DNA from: Actinophytocola xanthii
Lineage (GTDB): Bacteria; Actinomycetota; Actinomycetes; Mycobacteriales; Pseudonocardiaceae
NCBI RefSeq assembly: GCF_001921205.1
Contig: NZ_MSIE01000020.1
Location: 1-37,958 of the forward strand
DNA: 37,958 bases
Direction of reading: 5' to 3'
The position numbers were made by a program, and so were the translations under genes. The notes under the pieces are model-generated. The model saw only the letters and a list, made by a program, of their open reading frames with translations. It was not told the origin of the DNA and did not search any database. Shown here piece by piece: positions 15,894 to 26,146 of the stretch (position 1 is its first letter; every line of letters begins with the position of its first letter).

Positions 15894-16981
15894 CAGGCCT
15901 CACCCCGCAGGCGCTCGAGCACGGCGGAGAGCCGGGCCGCGGCCGTCTCCCAGCCGTCGAGCTCGCGCTTGTCGGCGGCCGCGCGCAGGCGGTCCCGCAG
16001 CCAGGGCTCGGTGAGCCAGCGGCGTAACGCCTCGGCCAGGGCGTGCGGGTCCTCGGGTGGTACGAGGATGCCGGGCACCTCGCCGCCGGGACTGTGCCCG
16101 AGCGTCTCCGGCAGCGCGTCGACCGCCGTGGTCAGCACGGGGACGGCCCGGGCCAGCGCCTCGGTGACGACCATGCCGAAGGTCTCCCGGCGCGAGGGCA
16201 GCACGACCAGGTCGGCGCGGTCGAACAGCTCCGCGAGCCGTGCGTCCGGCAGCGGCGCCATCGGGCCGGTGAGCCGCACCCGGTCGGCGAGGCCGTGGTC
16301 GGCGACCAGCCGACGCACCCGGTCCACGTACTCCGGGTCGCGGTCCACCGAGCCGACCAGGTCGCAGGTGAAGGGCAGGTCCGCTACCTCGGCGAGCGCC
16401 TCGACCAGGAGGTCCTGGCCCTTGCGCGGGGTCACCGAGGCCGGGCAGAGCAGCCGGGTGCCGTCACCGCCGCGCGCCCGCGGGGCGGGGTCGGTGCCGG
16501 GCTCGACCACGTGGACCCGGTCGGCCTCGAGGCGGTGCAGCCCGATCAGCCGGCGCTGGGCCCAGGGGCTCGTCGCGATGACGGCGAACGCCTCGCGCAG
16601 CGTCTCCCGCTCCAGGCCGTCGAGGTGGGCGGCGCGGTCGAGCGGCAGGCCGGTCTCGTCGCCCAGCGGGAGGTGCAGCAGCACCGCCAGCCGCAGCCGC
16701 CGCGCGTGCGGCACCACCACGGCCGGCACACCGCAGGCGACCAGGCCGTCCACCAGCACGACGGCCCCGTCCGGCACCGCGCCGAGCGCGTGGTCCAGGG
16801 CCACCCGGGAGGCGGTGTCCGGCGTCGGCCACTCCCCGGAGACCGGCACCGCCCGCAGCCCGAGGAGCTCGCACATCCGCTGGTCGTAGATGCTGCCCCC
16901 GCTGGCGAAGGACACCTCGCCGGCGTCCGCGGGCAGGATGAGGTCGACGACCGGGCCGGAGCCGGTCGGGGTCGCGGTCAC
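15890..16981 (-). CDS. GT4-family (GT-B fold) glycosyltransferase
   Basis: 363 residues. The C-terminal half shows the GT4 nucleotide-sugar-binding pattern: [18 protein letters not shown] (179-196), then [31 protein letters not shown] and [20 protein letters not shown] with its E-x7-E element (266-274). The N-terminal acceptor domain includes [12 protein letters not shown] and [22 protein letters not shown]. There is no signal peptide or helix, so it is cytoplasmic. It overlaps its neighbours by 4 nt on both sides. Leu319 is a TTA codon. The acceptor is unknown; from context it could be the pteridine or pyrimidine product of the operon, or a lipid carrier. Confidence 0.9.
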   Translation of the reverse strand: MTATPTGSGPVVDLILPADAGEVSFASGGSIYDQRMCELLGLRAVPVSGEWPTPDTASRVALDHALGAVPDGAVVLVDGLVACGVPAVVVPHARRLRLAVLLHLPLGDETGLPLDRAAHLDGLERETLREAFAVIATSPWAQRRLIGLHRLEADRVHVVEPGTDPAPRARGGDGTRLLCPASVTPRKGQDLLVEALAEVADLPFTCDLVGSVDRDPEYVDRVRRLVADHGLADRVRLTGPMAPLPDARLAELFDRADLVVLPSRRETFGMVVTEALARAVPVLTTAVDALPETLGHSPGGEVPGILVPPEDPHALAEALRRWLTEPWLRDRLRAAADKRELDGWETAAARLSAVLERLRGEAW

Positions 16982-17376
16982 AGGGCCCGCCGGTAGCTCG
17001 CCCAGGCCACGTGTGACTCGCGCAGGGTGACCTCGATGTCGGCCAGGTCGCGGGCGCCCTCGCCCAGGCGGCCGGCCCGCACCCGCTCGGCGAGGCGGTC
17101 CGCGACCACCTTCGCCAGGAACTCCGTCGAGGTGTTGACCCCCGCGAACTCGGGCACCTCGTCGAGGTTGCGGTAGTTGAGCTCGCCGAGGATCTCGGCG
17201 AGCTGCGTGCTTGCGAGTCCGATGTCGACCACGAGGTTGTCCGGGTCGAGCTCGGCCCGGTGGAAGGTGGCATCGACGACGAAGGTGGCGCCGTGCAACC
17301 GTTGTGCGGGGCCGAACACCTCGCCGTTGAAACTGTGCGCGACCATCATGTGGTCCCGGACGGTGAGGCTGAACAC
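16978..17376 (-). CDS. PTPS/QueD-family protein lacking canonical catalytic residues
   Basis: 132 residues of the 6-pyruvoyl-tetrahydropterin synthase/6-carboxytetrahydropterin synthase fold ([58 protein letters not shown]). Aligned by eye with E. coli QueD (CGRLHGH), the catalytic Cys is Ala24 and the third zinc His is Ala30, leaving His14 and His28. The QueD Asp-His pair (LDHHYLN) is replaced by Asn67-Tyr68. The pterin-anchoring Glu is kept as Glu120 (LRESHVAW). The pocket may therefore bind a pterin-like ring but perform different chemistry. It starts 21 nt after the dehydrogenase stop and overlaps the glycosyltransferase gene by 4 nt. Confidence 0.9.
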   Translation of the reverse strand: MFSLTVRDHMMVAHSFNGEVFGPAQRLHGATFVVDATFHRAELDPDNLVVDIGLASTQLAEILGELNYRNLDEVPEFAGVNTSTEFLAKVVADRLAERVRAGRLGEGARDLADIEVTLRESHVAWASYRRAL

Positions 17377-17397
17377 CCGCGCCTCCGTGCTGTCGTG

Positions 17398-18369
17398 TCA
17401 GTAGCTGTCGTACCTAACACGGACACAGAGCGCGGACAGTTCAATCTTGTTCAGCCTCGACAACACCGAGGGCAGTTCGGTGAATTCGCACTCCCCGCTG
17501 ACCAGGGCGTCGAAACCCTCGTCGGCCAGGAGATCCATGGCGACGGCGAGCCGCTCGGCGTAGCCCCGACGCCCGCGCTGGGCCGGTGAGACCATGCCCA
17601 CCTGGCTGCCGCGCACGGTCAGCCGCCGGGAGTGGAACCACTCCCCCAGCGGCACGCTGACCCGCCGGTCGCCGTACCAGCTCAGCTCCACCACCACGCC
17701 CTCCGGCGCGAGCAGCTCCAGCGCCCGGACGAGCCCCGCCTCCGAGGCGCTCGCGTGCACGACGAGGTCGCAGCCGCCGCGCGCGGCCTCCGGGGTGGCG
17801 AACTCGACGCCGAGCGCCTCGGCGAGCGCGGCACGTGCCGGGTCGATGTCCACCAGCTGCACGCGGGCGGCCGGGACGCCGGCGAGCACCTTCGCCACGG
17901 AGGCACCGACCATCCCGGCGCCGATCACCGCGATCCGGTCGCCGACCAGCGGCCGGGCGTCCCAGGCGGCGTTGACCGCGGTCTCCACCGTGCCGGCGAG
18001 AACCGCCCGCGACGCCGGCACCGCGTCCGGTACGACCGTGACTGAGCTCGCCGGCACGACGTAGCGGGTCTGGTGCGGGTAGAGGCAGAAGACGGTGCGG
18101 CCGCGCAGCTCGTCCGGGCCGTCCTCGACCACGCCGACGTTGAGGTAGCCGTACTTGACCGGGGCGGGGAAGTCGCCCTCCTGGAACGGCGCCCGCATGA
18201 CCTCGTGCTGGCTCGCCGGCACCTCGCCGCGGAACACCAGCGTCTCGGTGCCGCGGCTGACCGCGGAGTACAGGGTCCGCACGAGCACCTCGTCCGGCCC
18301 GCGCTCGGGCAGGACCACGGGCCTGATCTCGCCCCGCCCGGGGGCGTCCAGCCAGAACGCGTGATCCAC
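17398..18369 (-). CDS. Medium-chain (MDR) dehydrogenase without obvious zinc ligands
   Basis: 323 residues of the MDR superfamily. The N-terminal GroES-like part has LYSAVSRGTETLVFRGEVP. The Rossmann part has VIGAGMVGASVAKVLAG (GxGxxG, about 148-164), followed by LVDIDPARAALAEALG with an Asp that suggests NAD(H). The usual zinc-enzyme GHE motif is replaced by KYGYLNVGVVE, and no Cys sits at the usual catalytic position, so it may be a zinc-independent reductase. It is the first gene of the five-gene operon. Reduction of a sugar or a pteridine side chain is possible. Substrate unknown. Confidence 0.88.
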   Translation of the reverse strand: MDHAFWLDAPGRGEIRPVVLPERGPDEVLVRTLYSAVSRGTETLVFRGEVPASQHEVMRAPFQEGDFPAPVKYGYLNVGVVEDGPDELRGRTVFCLYPHQTRYVVPASSVTVVPDAVPASRAVLAGTVETAVNAAWDARPLVGDRIAVIGAGMVGASVAKVLAGVPAARVQLVDIDPARAALAEALGVEFATPEAARGGCDLVVHASASEAGLVRALELLAPEGVVVELSWYGDRRVSVPLGEWFHSRRLTVRGSQVGMVSPAQRGRRGYAERLAVAMDLLADEGFDALVSGECEFTELPSVLSRLNKIELSALCVRVRYDSY

Positions 18370-18393
18370 GGCTGCACCCTACGTGAGGGGTTC

Positions 18394-18425
18394 CGGCCGC
18401 GCCGACACCCGCGCCGGCGCGGCCG
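18394..18425 (-). terminator. Hairpin terminator downstream of the M28 peptidase gene
   Basis: An 11-bp perfect stem (CGGCCGCGCCG at 18394-18404 with CGGCGCGGCCG at 18415-18425) and a 10-nt loop, 8 nt past the M28 stop on the minus strand. It separates the peptidase from the dehydrogenase operon. No U-tract, as is common in actinomycetes. Confidence 0.65.
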
Positions 18426-18432
18426 AAGCTCC

Positions 18433-20594
<2,162 letters not shown>

Positions 20595-20624
20595 CTCCAC
20601 CACAACTGAACACGCTCTCCGGCT

Positions 20625-20654
20625 GTGCGTCGTCGAAGCGATTCGACGACGCAC
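20625..20654. promoter_or_regulatory. Main operator palindrome upstream of the sugar-transport operon
   Basis: A perfect inverted repeat with 13-bp arms (GTGCGTCGTCGAA and its complement) around GCGA, 26 nt before the binding-protein ATG. The central 22 nt match the site before the LacI gene. The longer arms make it the likely high-affinity operator. It could alternatively form an RNA hairpin ending the LacI transcript, but the repeated core argues for protein binding. Confidence 0.78.
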
Positions 20655-20680
20655 CCACCCCACTGGTTGGAGGAACAAGG

Positions 20681-21964
20681 ATGTTCAAGCCAGGCAGGAT
20701 CGGCGTGGCGCTCGTCACGTCGGCCACGCTGTTGACGGCGTGCGGCTCCGAGGACGCGGGCGGCGACGACGAGCTCGTCCTGTGGCACTACGAGAGCCCG
20801 GACAGTGCGATGGGCATCGCCTGGAACGAGGCGATCGAGGAGTTCGAGCGGACCCACGAGGGCGTCACCGTGCGGTTCGAGGAGAAGGGCTTCGAGCAGA
20901 TCCAGAAGAACGCCCAGATGGTGCTCAACTCCGACGAGGCACCCGACATCATGGAGTACAACAAGGGCAACGCCACCGCGGGACTGCTGTCCAAGCAGGG
21001 GCTGCTCACCGACATGTCGGCCGAGGCGAGCGAGCGCGGCTGGGACGACATGCTCTCCCCCAGCCTCCAGACCACGTGCAAGTACGACGAGCGCGGGGTG
21101 ATGGGCGGCGAGAAGTGGGTCGGCGTGCCGAACTACGCCGAGTACGCGATGGTCTACTACAACAAGGACCTGTTCGCCCGGCACGGTGTCGCGGTACCAA
21201 CCACTTTGGACCAACTCACGTCCGCGATGGACACGTTCGTGGACAAGGGAGTCACCCCGCTCGCCGTCGGCGGCAAGGAGTACCCGGCCCAGCAGCTGTT
21301 CTACCAGCTCGTCCTGTCCAAGGCGGACAGCGGATGGATCAACGACTTCCACCGCTACACCGGTGACGTGGACTTCCACGACGAGGCGTGGACCTACGGC
21401 GCGGAGACCTTCGCCGACTGGGTGGACCGCGGCTACCTGAGCAAGGACGCGACCGGGATCGACGCCGAGGGGATGGGACTGTCCTTCATGGCCGGCGACT
21501 ACCCGATGATGATCTCGGGCAGCTGGTGGTACGGCCGACTCAAGAACGAGATCAAGGCCTTCGAGTGGGACTCGTTCCTGTTCCCCAGCGACTTCACCCT
21601 CGGCTCCAGCGGGAACCTCTGGGTGGTCCCGGAGAACTCGCCGAACAAGGAGCTGGCCTACGACTTCATCGACATCACGATGAAGAAGGCCAACCAGGAC
21701 CTGCTCGGCAACTCCGGCGGCGTCCCGGTCGCGGCCGACACCGAGGCGATCAGCGACGAGAAGAACCGGACGCTGATCGACAACTACCAGACCCTCGTCG
21801 AGCGGGACGGGCTCGCCTACTACCCCGACTGGCCGGTGCCCGGCTACTACGACGTGCTGGTGTCGGCGACCCAGAAGCTCATCAACGGGACCGCGTCGCC
21901 GGAGGAGGTCCTCGACGAGCTGGCCGCGCCGTACGAGGAGAACCTCGCGAACGTCGGCTCCTGA
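20681..21964 (+). CDS. Sugar ABC transporter substrate-binding lipoprotein (family 1)
   Basis: 427 residues. A lipoprotein signal ends in the lipobox LLTAC with Cys21 as the lipidated residue. The mature protein starts with an acidic linker and the family core LVLWHYESPDSAMGIAW. Typical CUT1 solute-binding features follow: APDIMEYNKGN, VPNYAEYAMVYYNKDLFARHG, and FMAGDYPMMISGSWW near the hinge. Aromatic residues are frequent, as in oligosaccharide binders. GGAGGA at 20669-20674 supports the ATG. First gene after the main operator, followed by two permease genes. I infer binding of xyloglucan oligosaccharides from the linked enzymes. Other beta-glucans cannot be excluded. Confidence 0.93.
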   Translation: MFKPGRIGVALVTSATLLTACGSEDAGGDDELVLWHYESPDSAMGIAWNEAIEEFERTHEGVTVRFEEKGFEQIQKNAQMVLNSDEAPDIMEYNKGNATAGLLSKQGLLTDMSAEASERGWDDMLSPSLQTTCKYDERGVMGGEKWVGVPNYAEYAMVYYNKDLFARHGVAVPTTLDQLTSAMDTFVDKGVTPLAVGGKEYPAQQLFYQLVLSKADSGWINDFHRYTGDVDFHDEAWTYGAETFADWVDRGYLSKDATGIDAEGMGLSFMAGDYPMMISGSWWYGRLKNEIKAFEWDSFLFPSDFTLGSSGNLWVVPENSPNKELAYDFIDITMKKANQDLLGNSGGVPVAADTEAISDEKNRTLIDNYQTLVERDGLAYYPDWPVPGYYDVLVSATQKLINGTASPEEVLDELAAPYEENLANVGS

Positions 21965-21973
21965 GGTCTTGTC

Positions 21974-22915
21974 ATGGCCCTGCTGACCACGGCGCCGCCC
22001 ACCGCGCCACCACCGGCCGCGACCCGACCGGCCCGCCGGCGCGGCGGCTACCTGCTCTACCTCGTGCCGGCCGCGGTGCTGTTCGTCGCGGTCATCGCGG
22101 TCCCGCTGGCGATGAACATCGGGCTCAGCTTCACCCGCTGGCAGGGTGTGGGGTCGCCGGACTGGGTGGGGTTCGAGCAGTACCGCAAGCTGTTCGCCGA
22201 CGAGACGCTCTGGGTCTCGTTCGGCAACAACCTGGCGCTGATCGTCGCCATGGCCGTGCTGCCGAGCATCCTCGGCCTGCTGCTGGCCTCGGCACTGTTC
22301 GACGTCGTGGCGAAGCGGTTCGGGCAGGGGACGACCAGCGCGCTGCGCGCGTCGTTCTACCTGCCGCAGGTGCTCCCCGCCGTCGTCGCGGGCGTGGTGT
22401 GGGGCTGGATCCTGCACCCGGAGTACGGCTCGGTCAACGCGTTGCTCCGGGCGGTGGGGCTGGACTCGTGGACCCAGAACTGGCTGGGCGACGAGCGGAC
22501 GGCGCTGCTGTCGGTGATGGCGGTGCTGGTCTGGATCCAGATCGGCTACCCGCTGGTTATCTTCATGGCCGGGCTCCAGCGGATCGACCCCGAGCTGTAC
22601 GAGGCGGCGGAGATCGACGGCGCCTCGTGGTGGCAGCGAACCTGGTCGATCACGATCCCGCAGCTCCGGCCGGAGATCTTCGTCGTGCTGCTGACCTGCA
22701 CGATCGCCGCGCTCAAGTCGTTCGACAAGATCTTCGTCCTGACCAGGGGCGGCCCGGGTGGTTCCACGAACACGCCGGCCTACTTCTCGTTCCAGAACTT
22801 CTTCGAGAAGGCCAACGTCGGCTACGGCGCCGCGATCGCCACCCTGCTGACCGTGCTCATCGTGGGCCTGGCGTTCCTGTTCCTCCGCGTCCAACGCGGC
22901 AAGGAGCAGCTGTGA
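21974..22915 (+). CDS. ABC transporter permease, MalF type
   Basis: 313 residues with about six transmembrane helices. A proline/alanine-rich cytoplasmic leader comes before the first helix (YLLYLVPAAVLFVAVIAVPLA). The EAA loop, which contacts the ATPase, begins at Glu210 (EAAEIDGASWWQRTWSITIP). FDKIFVLTRGGPGGSTNT near the C-terminus is a hallmark of the MalF/UgpA branch. It lies 9 nt after the binding-protein stop and overlaps the next permease start (GTGA). No ATP-binding gene lies in this operon. In many actinomycetes one MsiK-type ATPase encoded elsewhere serves several such transporters, and the same is likely here. Confidence 0.93.
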   Translation: MALLTTAPPTAPPPAATRPARRRGGYLLYLVPAAVLFVAVIAVPLAMNIGLSFTRWQGVGSPDWVGFEQYRKLFADETLWVSFGNNLALIVAMAVLPSILGLLLASALFDVVAKRFGQGTTSALRASFYLPQVLPAVVAGVVWGWILHPEYGSVNALLRAVGLDSWTQNWLGDERTALLSVMAVLVWIQIGYPLVIFMAGLQRIDPELYEAAEIDGASWWQRTWSITIPQLRPEIFVVLLTCTIAALKSFDKIFVLTRGGPGGSTNTPAYFSFQNFFEKANVGYGAAIATLLTVLIVGLAFLFLRVQRGKEQL

Positions 22916-23853
22916 GACACAATCCGTCCACCCACCGAACCGTCACCTCAGGGGAACGTGACGCAAACCAGCCACAAGTACGTGACCAGGCGGCACTCTC
23001 CCGACCGAAGCCCGCCAACAGGAAGAAATTCGGGGAGGCGGGACAGCGGCAGCTCGTGCTGGTCGTGCTCGTGGTTGCGGCGGTCGTCACGCTGTTCCCG
23101 TTCCTGCTGGTGGCCATGAACGCGGTGAAGTCGCCGGCCGAGTATGCGGCGCGGGGGCCGCTCGGCTTGCCCGACGGCCTGTACCTCGACGGAATAGCCA
23201 ACTTCTGGGAGCGGGTGGACTTCGGGCTCAAGCTCGCCAACAGCACGGTCATCGCCGGCTCGGTCGCCGTGCTGGCGGTCGCCGTCTCGGTGCTCACCGC
23301 CTACGCGCTCGGCATCGGGCGGATCAGGGGTCGCCTGTGGATCGTCGCGATCTTCCTCCTGGCGAACCTGATGCCGCAGGAGGCGCTGGTCTACCCGCTG
23401 TACTACCTCGCCAAGCAGGTCGGCCTCTACGACACCCAGCTCGCCGTGATCATCATCTTCACCGCCATCCAGAGCGCGTTCGGCACCTACCTGCTCACCT
23501 CGGTGCTGGCCACGTTCCCCCGCGAGATCATCGAGGCGGCGAAGATCGACGGCGCCAGCCGGTGGCAGGTCCTCTGGCGGGTGGTGGTGCCGATCAGCTG
23601 GCCGACGCTGTCGGTGCTGCTGGTCTTCTTCTTCATCTGGACGTGGAACGAGTTCTTCATCCCGATGATCATGCTGGTCTCCAACGACACCCAGACGGTC
23701 CCGGTCGCGCTCGGCGTGCTCCAGGGCCAACGACTCATGGACGCCACCGCGCAGAGCGCCTCGGCGCTGCTGGGCATCCTCCCGGCGGTGGTGTTCTTCC
23801 TGATCTTCCAACGGACACTGACCCGGGGCATCGCGGTGGGGGCGATCAAATGA
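22912..23853 (+). CDS. ABC transporter permease, MalG type
   Basis: 313 residues with six predicted helices after a polar leader of about 45 residues. The EAA loop starts at Glu208 (EAAKIDGASRWQVLWRVVVP), and the C-terminus ends FQRTLTRGIAVGAIK, the usual MalG-type ending. The GTG at 22912 overlaps the MalF-type stop and was chosen for this coupling. No other start nearby has a better ribosome-binding site, though the leader is longer than usual. Its stop overlaps the GH31 ATG by 4 nt, tying import directly to the intracellular enzyme. Confidence 0.92.
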   Translation: MRHNPSTHRTVTSGERDANQPQVRDQAALSRPKPANRKKFGEAGQRQLVLVVLVVAAVVTLFPFLLVAMNAVKSPAEYAARGPLGLPDGLYLDGIANFWERVDFGLKLANSTVIAGSVAVLAVAVSVLTAYALGIGRIRGRLWIVAIFLLANLMPQEALVYPLYYLAKQVGLYDTQLAVIIIFTAIQSAFGTYLLTSVLATFPREIIEAAKIDGASRWQVLWRVVVPISWPTLSVLLVFFFIWTWNEFFIPMIMLVSNDTQTVPVALGVLQGQRLMDATAQSASALLGILPAVVFFLIFQRTLTRGIAVGAIK

Positions 23854-26114
23854 AGTTCACCGACGGACACTGGATGATGCGGCCGGGCGTGCGCCCGGAC
23901 TACCCCGTCGAGGTGCTCGACGCCGCGCGGACAGCCGACGGGCTGCGGATCATCGCGCCGACCTACCCGGTCCGCACCCGGAACGACCTGCAGAGCGGCG
24001 CGGTGCTGACGGTCGACCTGACCGCGCCGATGCCGGACGTGGTCGGCGTGCGGATCACCCATCACGCCGGCACCGCGGCGAACTCGCCTCGCTTCGAGCT
24101 GTTCCCCGACTCGACGGCCACCCACTCGACCCATGTGGACGACACCACCGCAACCCTCACCTCGGGCGACCTGTCGGTGCGGGTGAGCCGCAAGGCACCC
24201 TGGCGGGTGGAGTTCGCCACCGGCGACCGCGTGCTCACCACCAGCGGGCCCGAGGACATGGCCATCATGTCCACCGAGGACGGCGGGCACCACCTGCGGG
24301 AACGCCTCACGCTCGGCGTCGGTGACGCGGTGTACGGGCTCGGCGAACGGTTCGGCCCCCTGGTGAAGAACGGCCAGGTGGTCGACATCTGGAACGCCGA
24401 CGGCGGCACGAGCAGCGAGCAGGCGTACAAGAACATCCCGTTCTTCCTCACCAACGCCGGCTACGGGGTGTTCGTCGACCACCCCGGACTGGTCTCGTTC
24501 GAGGTCGGCTCGGAGGACGTGTCCCGGGTCCAGTTCTCCGTCGAGGCCCAGTCGATGCGGTACTTCGTCATCCACGGCCCCTCCCCGAAGGAGATCCTCG
24601 CCCGGTACACCGCGCTCACCGGCCGGCCCGCCCTGCCGCCGGCCTGGTCGTTCGGCCTCTGGCTCTCCACGTCGTTCAACACCGACTACGACGAGGACAC
24701 GGTCACCTCGTTCGTGGAGGGGATGGCCGAGCGGGACCTGCCGCTGTCGGTCTTCCACTTCGACTGCTTCTGGATGCGCGAGCTGAGCTGGTGTGACTTC
24801 GAGTGGGACCCGAAGACCTTCCCCGACCCGCGCGGGATGCTGGCCCGGCTCAAGGCCCGGGGGCTGCGGGTGTGCGTGTGGATCAACCCCTACATCGCCC
24901 AGCGCTCACCGCTGTTCGACGAGGGCATGGCCCGCGGCTACCTGCTGCGCAGGCAGAACGGCGACGTCTGGCAGTGGGACCTGTGGCAGCCCGGACTCGC
25001 GGTCGTCGACTTCACCAACCCCGAGGCCCGGGAGTGGTACGCGTCCAAACTGGACGCGTTGCTGGACATGGGCGTCGACTGCTTCAAGTCGGACTTCGGT
25101 GAGCGGATTCCGACCGACGTCGTGTACTTCGACGGCTCCGACCCGCACCTCATGCACAACTACTACACCTACCTGTACAACCGCACGGTCTTCGACCTGC
25201 TGCGCAAGCGTCGGGGCGAGCGGGACGCGGTGGTGTTCGCCCGGTCGGCCACGGTCGGCACCCAGCAGTTCCCCGTGCACTGGGGCGGGGACAACCTGTC
25301 CACCCGGGAGTCGATGGCCGAGTCGCTGCGCGGCGGGCTCTCGCTGACCATGTCGGGCTTCGGGTTCTGGAGCCACGACATCGGCGGGTTCGAGGGGACC
25401 CCGGACCCGGGGCTGTTCAAGCGTTGGATCCCGTTCGGGCTGCTCTCCTCACACAGCCGGCTGCACGCCAACTACTCCTACCGGGTGCCGTGGGCCTTCG
25501 ACGAGGAGGCCGTGGACGTCCTGCGCACCTTCGCCAGGCTCAAGGCGTCACTGATGCCCTACCTGTACCAGGCGGCGCGGATCGCGCACCTGGAGGGGAT
25601 CCCGGTGATGCGGGCGATGGTGGTCGAGTTCCCCGACGACCCGGCCTGCACCTACCTGGACCGCCAGTACATGCTCGGCGACGACCTGCTGGTCGCCCCG
25701 GTCTTCACCGCCGACGGCACCATCGACTACTACGTGCCCGACGGCGAGTGGACCCACCTGCGCACCGGTGAGCGGGTCAGCGGGCCGCGCTGGGTGCGCG
25801 AGCGGCACGGGTACGACAGCGTGCCGCTGCTGGTCCGGCCGGGCACGGTGATCCCGCTGGGCGCGGTCGAGGACCGGCCCGACTACGACTACGCCGACGG
25901 CGTCACCCTGCTCGTCACCGAGCTCGCCGACGGCGCCTCGGTCGCCACCACCATCCCGACGGCGACCGGCGAGGTCGCCTGCACGTTCACCACGACCCGG
26001 CGCGGCGACACCGTCCACGTCGAGGTCGACGACGCTCCGTCCCGCTGGCGGGTACGCCTGTTCGGGCGCGACCCCGTGGAGGTCACCGGCTCCACCGCCA
26101 CCGTCCACCTCTGA
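23850..26114 (+). CDS. yicI: GH31 alpha-xylosidase (YicI type), cytoplasmic
   Basis: 754 residues, close to E. coli YicI in length and numbering. The nucleophile is Asp415 in KSDFGERIP and the acid/base Asp481 in HWGGDN; YicI uses Asp416 and Asp482. FGLWLSTSFNTDYDE (268-282) matches the alpha-xylosidase substrate loop, which separates this group from alpha-glucosidases. The N-terminal beta-sandwich and C-terminal domains are complete. No signal peptide, so it acts inside the cell and removes alpha-1,6-xylose from the non-reducing end of imported xyloglucan oligosaccharides or isoprimeverose. The ATG overlaps the permease stop by 4 nt. The gene symbol is by similarity. Confidence 0.93.
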   Translation: MKFTDGHWMMRPGVRPDYPVEVLDAARTADGLRIIAPTYPVRTRNDLQSGAVLTVDLTAPMPDVVGVRITHHAGTAANSPRFELFPDSTATHSTHVDDTTATLTSGDLSVRVSRKAPWRVEFATGDRVLTTSGPEDMAIMSTEDGGHHLRERLTLGVGDAVYGLGERFGPLVKNGQVVDIWNADGGTSSEQAYKNIPFFLTNAGYGVFVDHPGLVSFEVGSEDVSRVQFSVEAQSMRYFVIHGPSPKEILARYTALTGRPALPPAWSFGLWLSTSFNTDYDEDTVTSFVEGMAERDLPLSVFHFDCFWMRELSWCDFEWDPKTFPDPRGMLARLKARGLRVCVWINPYIAQRSPLFDEGMARGYLLRRQNGDVWQWDLWQPGLAVVDFTNPEAREWYASKLDALLDMGVDCFKSDFGERIPTDVVYFDGSDPHLMHNYYTYLYNRTVFDLLRKRRGERDAVVFARSATVGTQQFPVHWGGDNLSTRESMAESLRGGLSLTMSGFGFWSHDIGGFEGTPDPGLFKRWIPFGLLSSHSRLHANYSYRVPWAFDEEAVDVLRTFARLKASLMPYLYQAARIAHLEGIPVMRAMVVEFPDDPACTYLDRQYMLGDDLLVAPVFTADGTIDYYVPDGEWTHLRTGERVSGPRWVRERHGYDSVPLLVRPGTVIPLGAVEDRPDYDYADGVTLLVTELADGASVATTIPTATGEVACTFTTTRRGDTVHVEVDDAPSRWRVRLFGRDPVEVTGSTATVHL

Positions 26115-26146
26115 CCCACCACCTCCGACAGCACCCGGGAGTGCTC

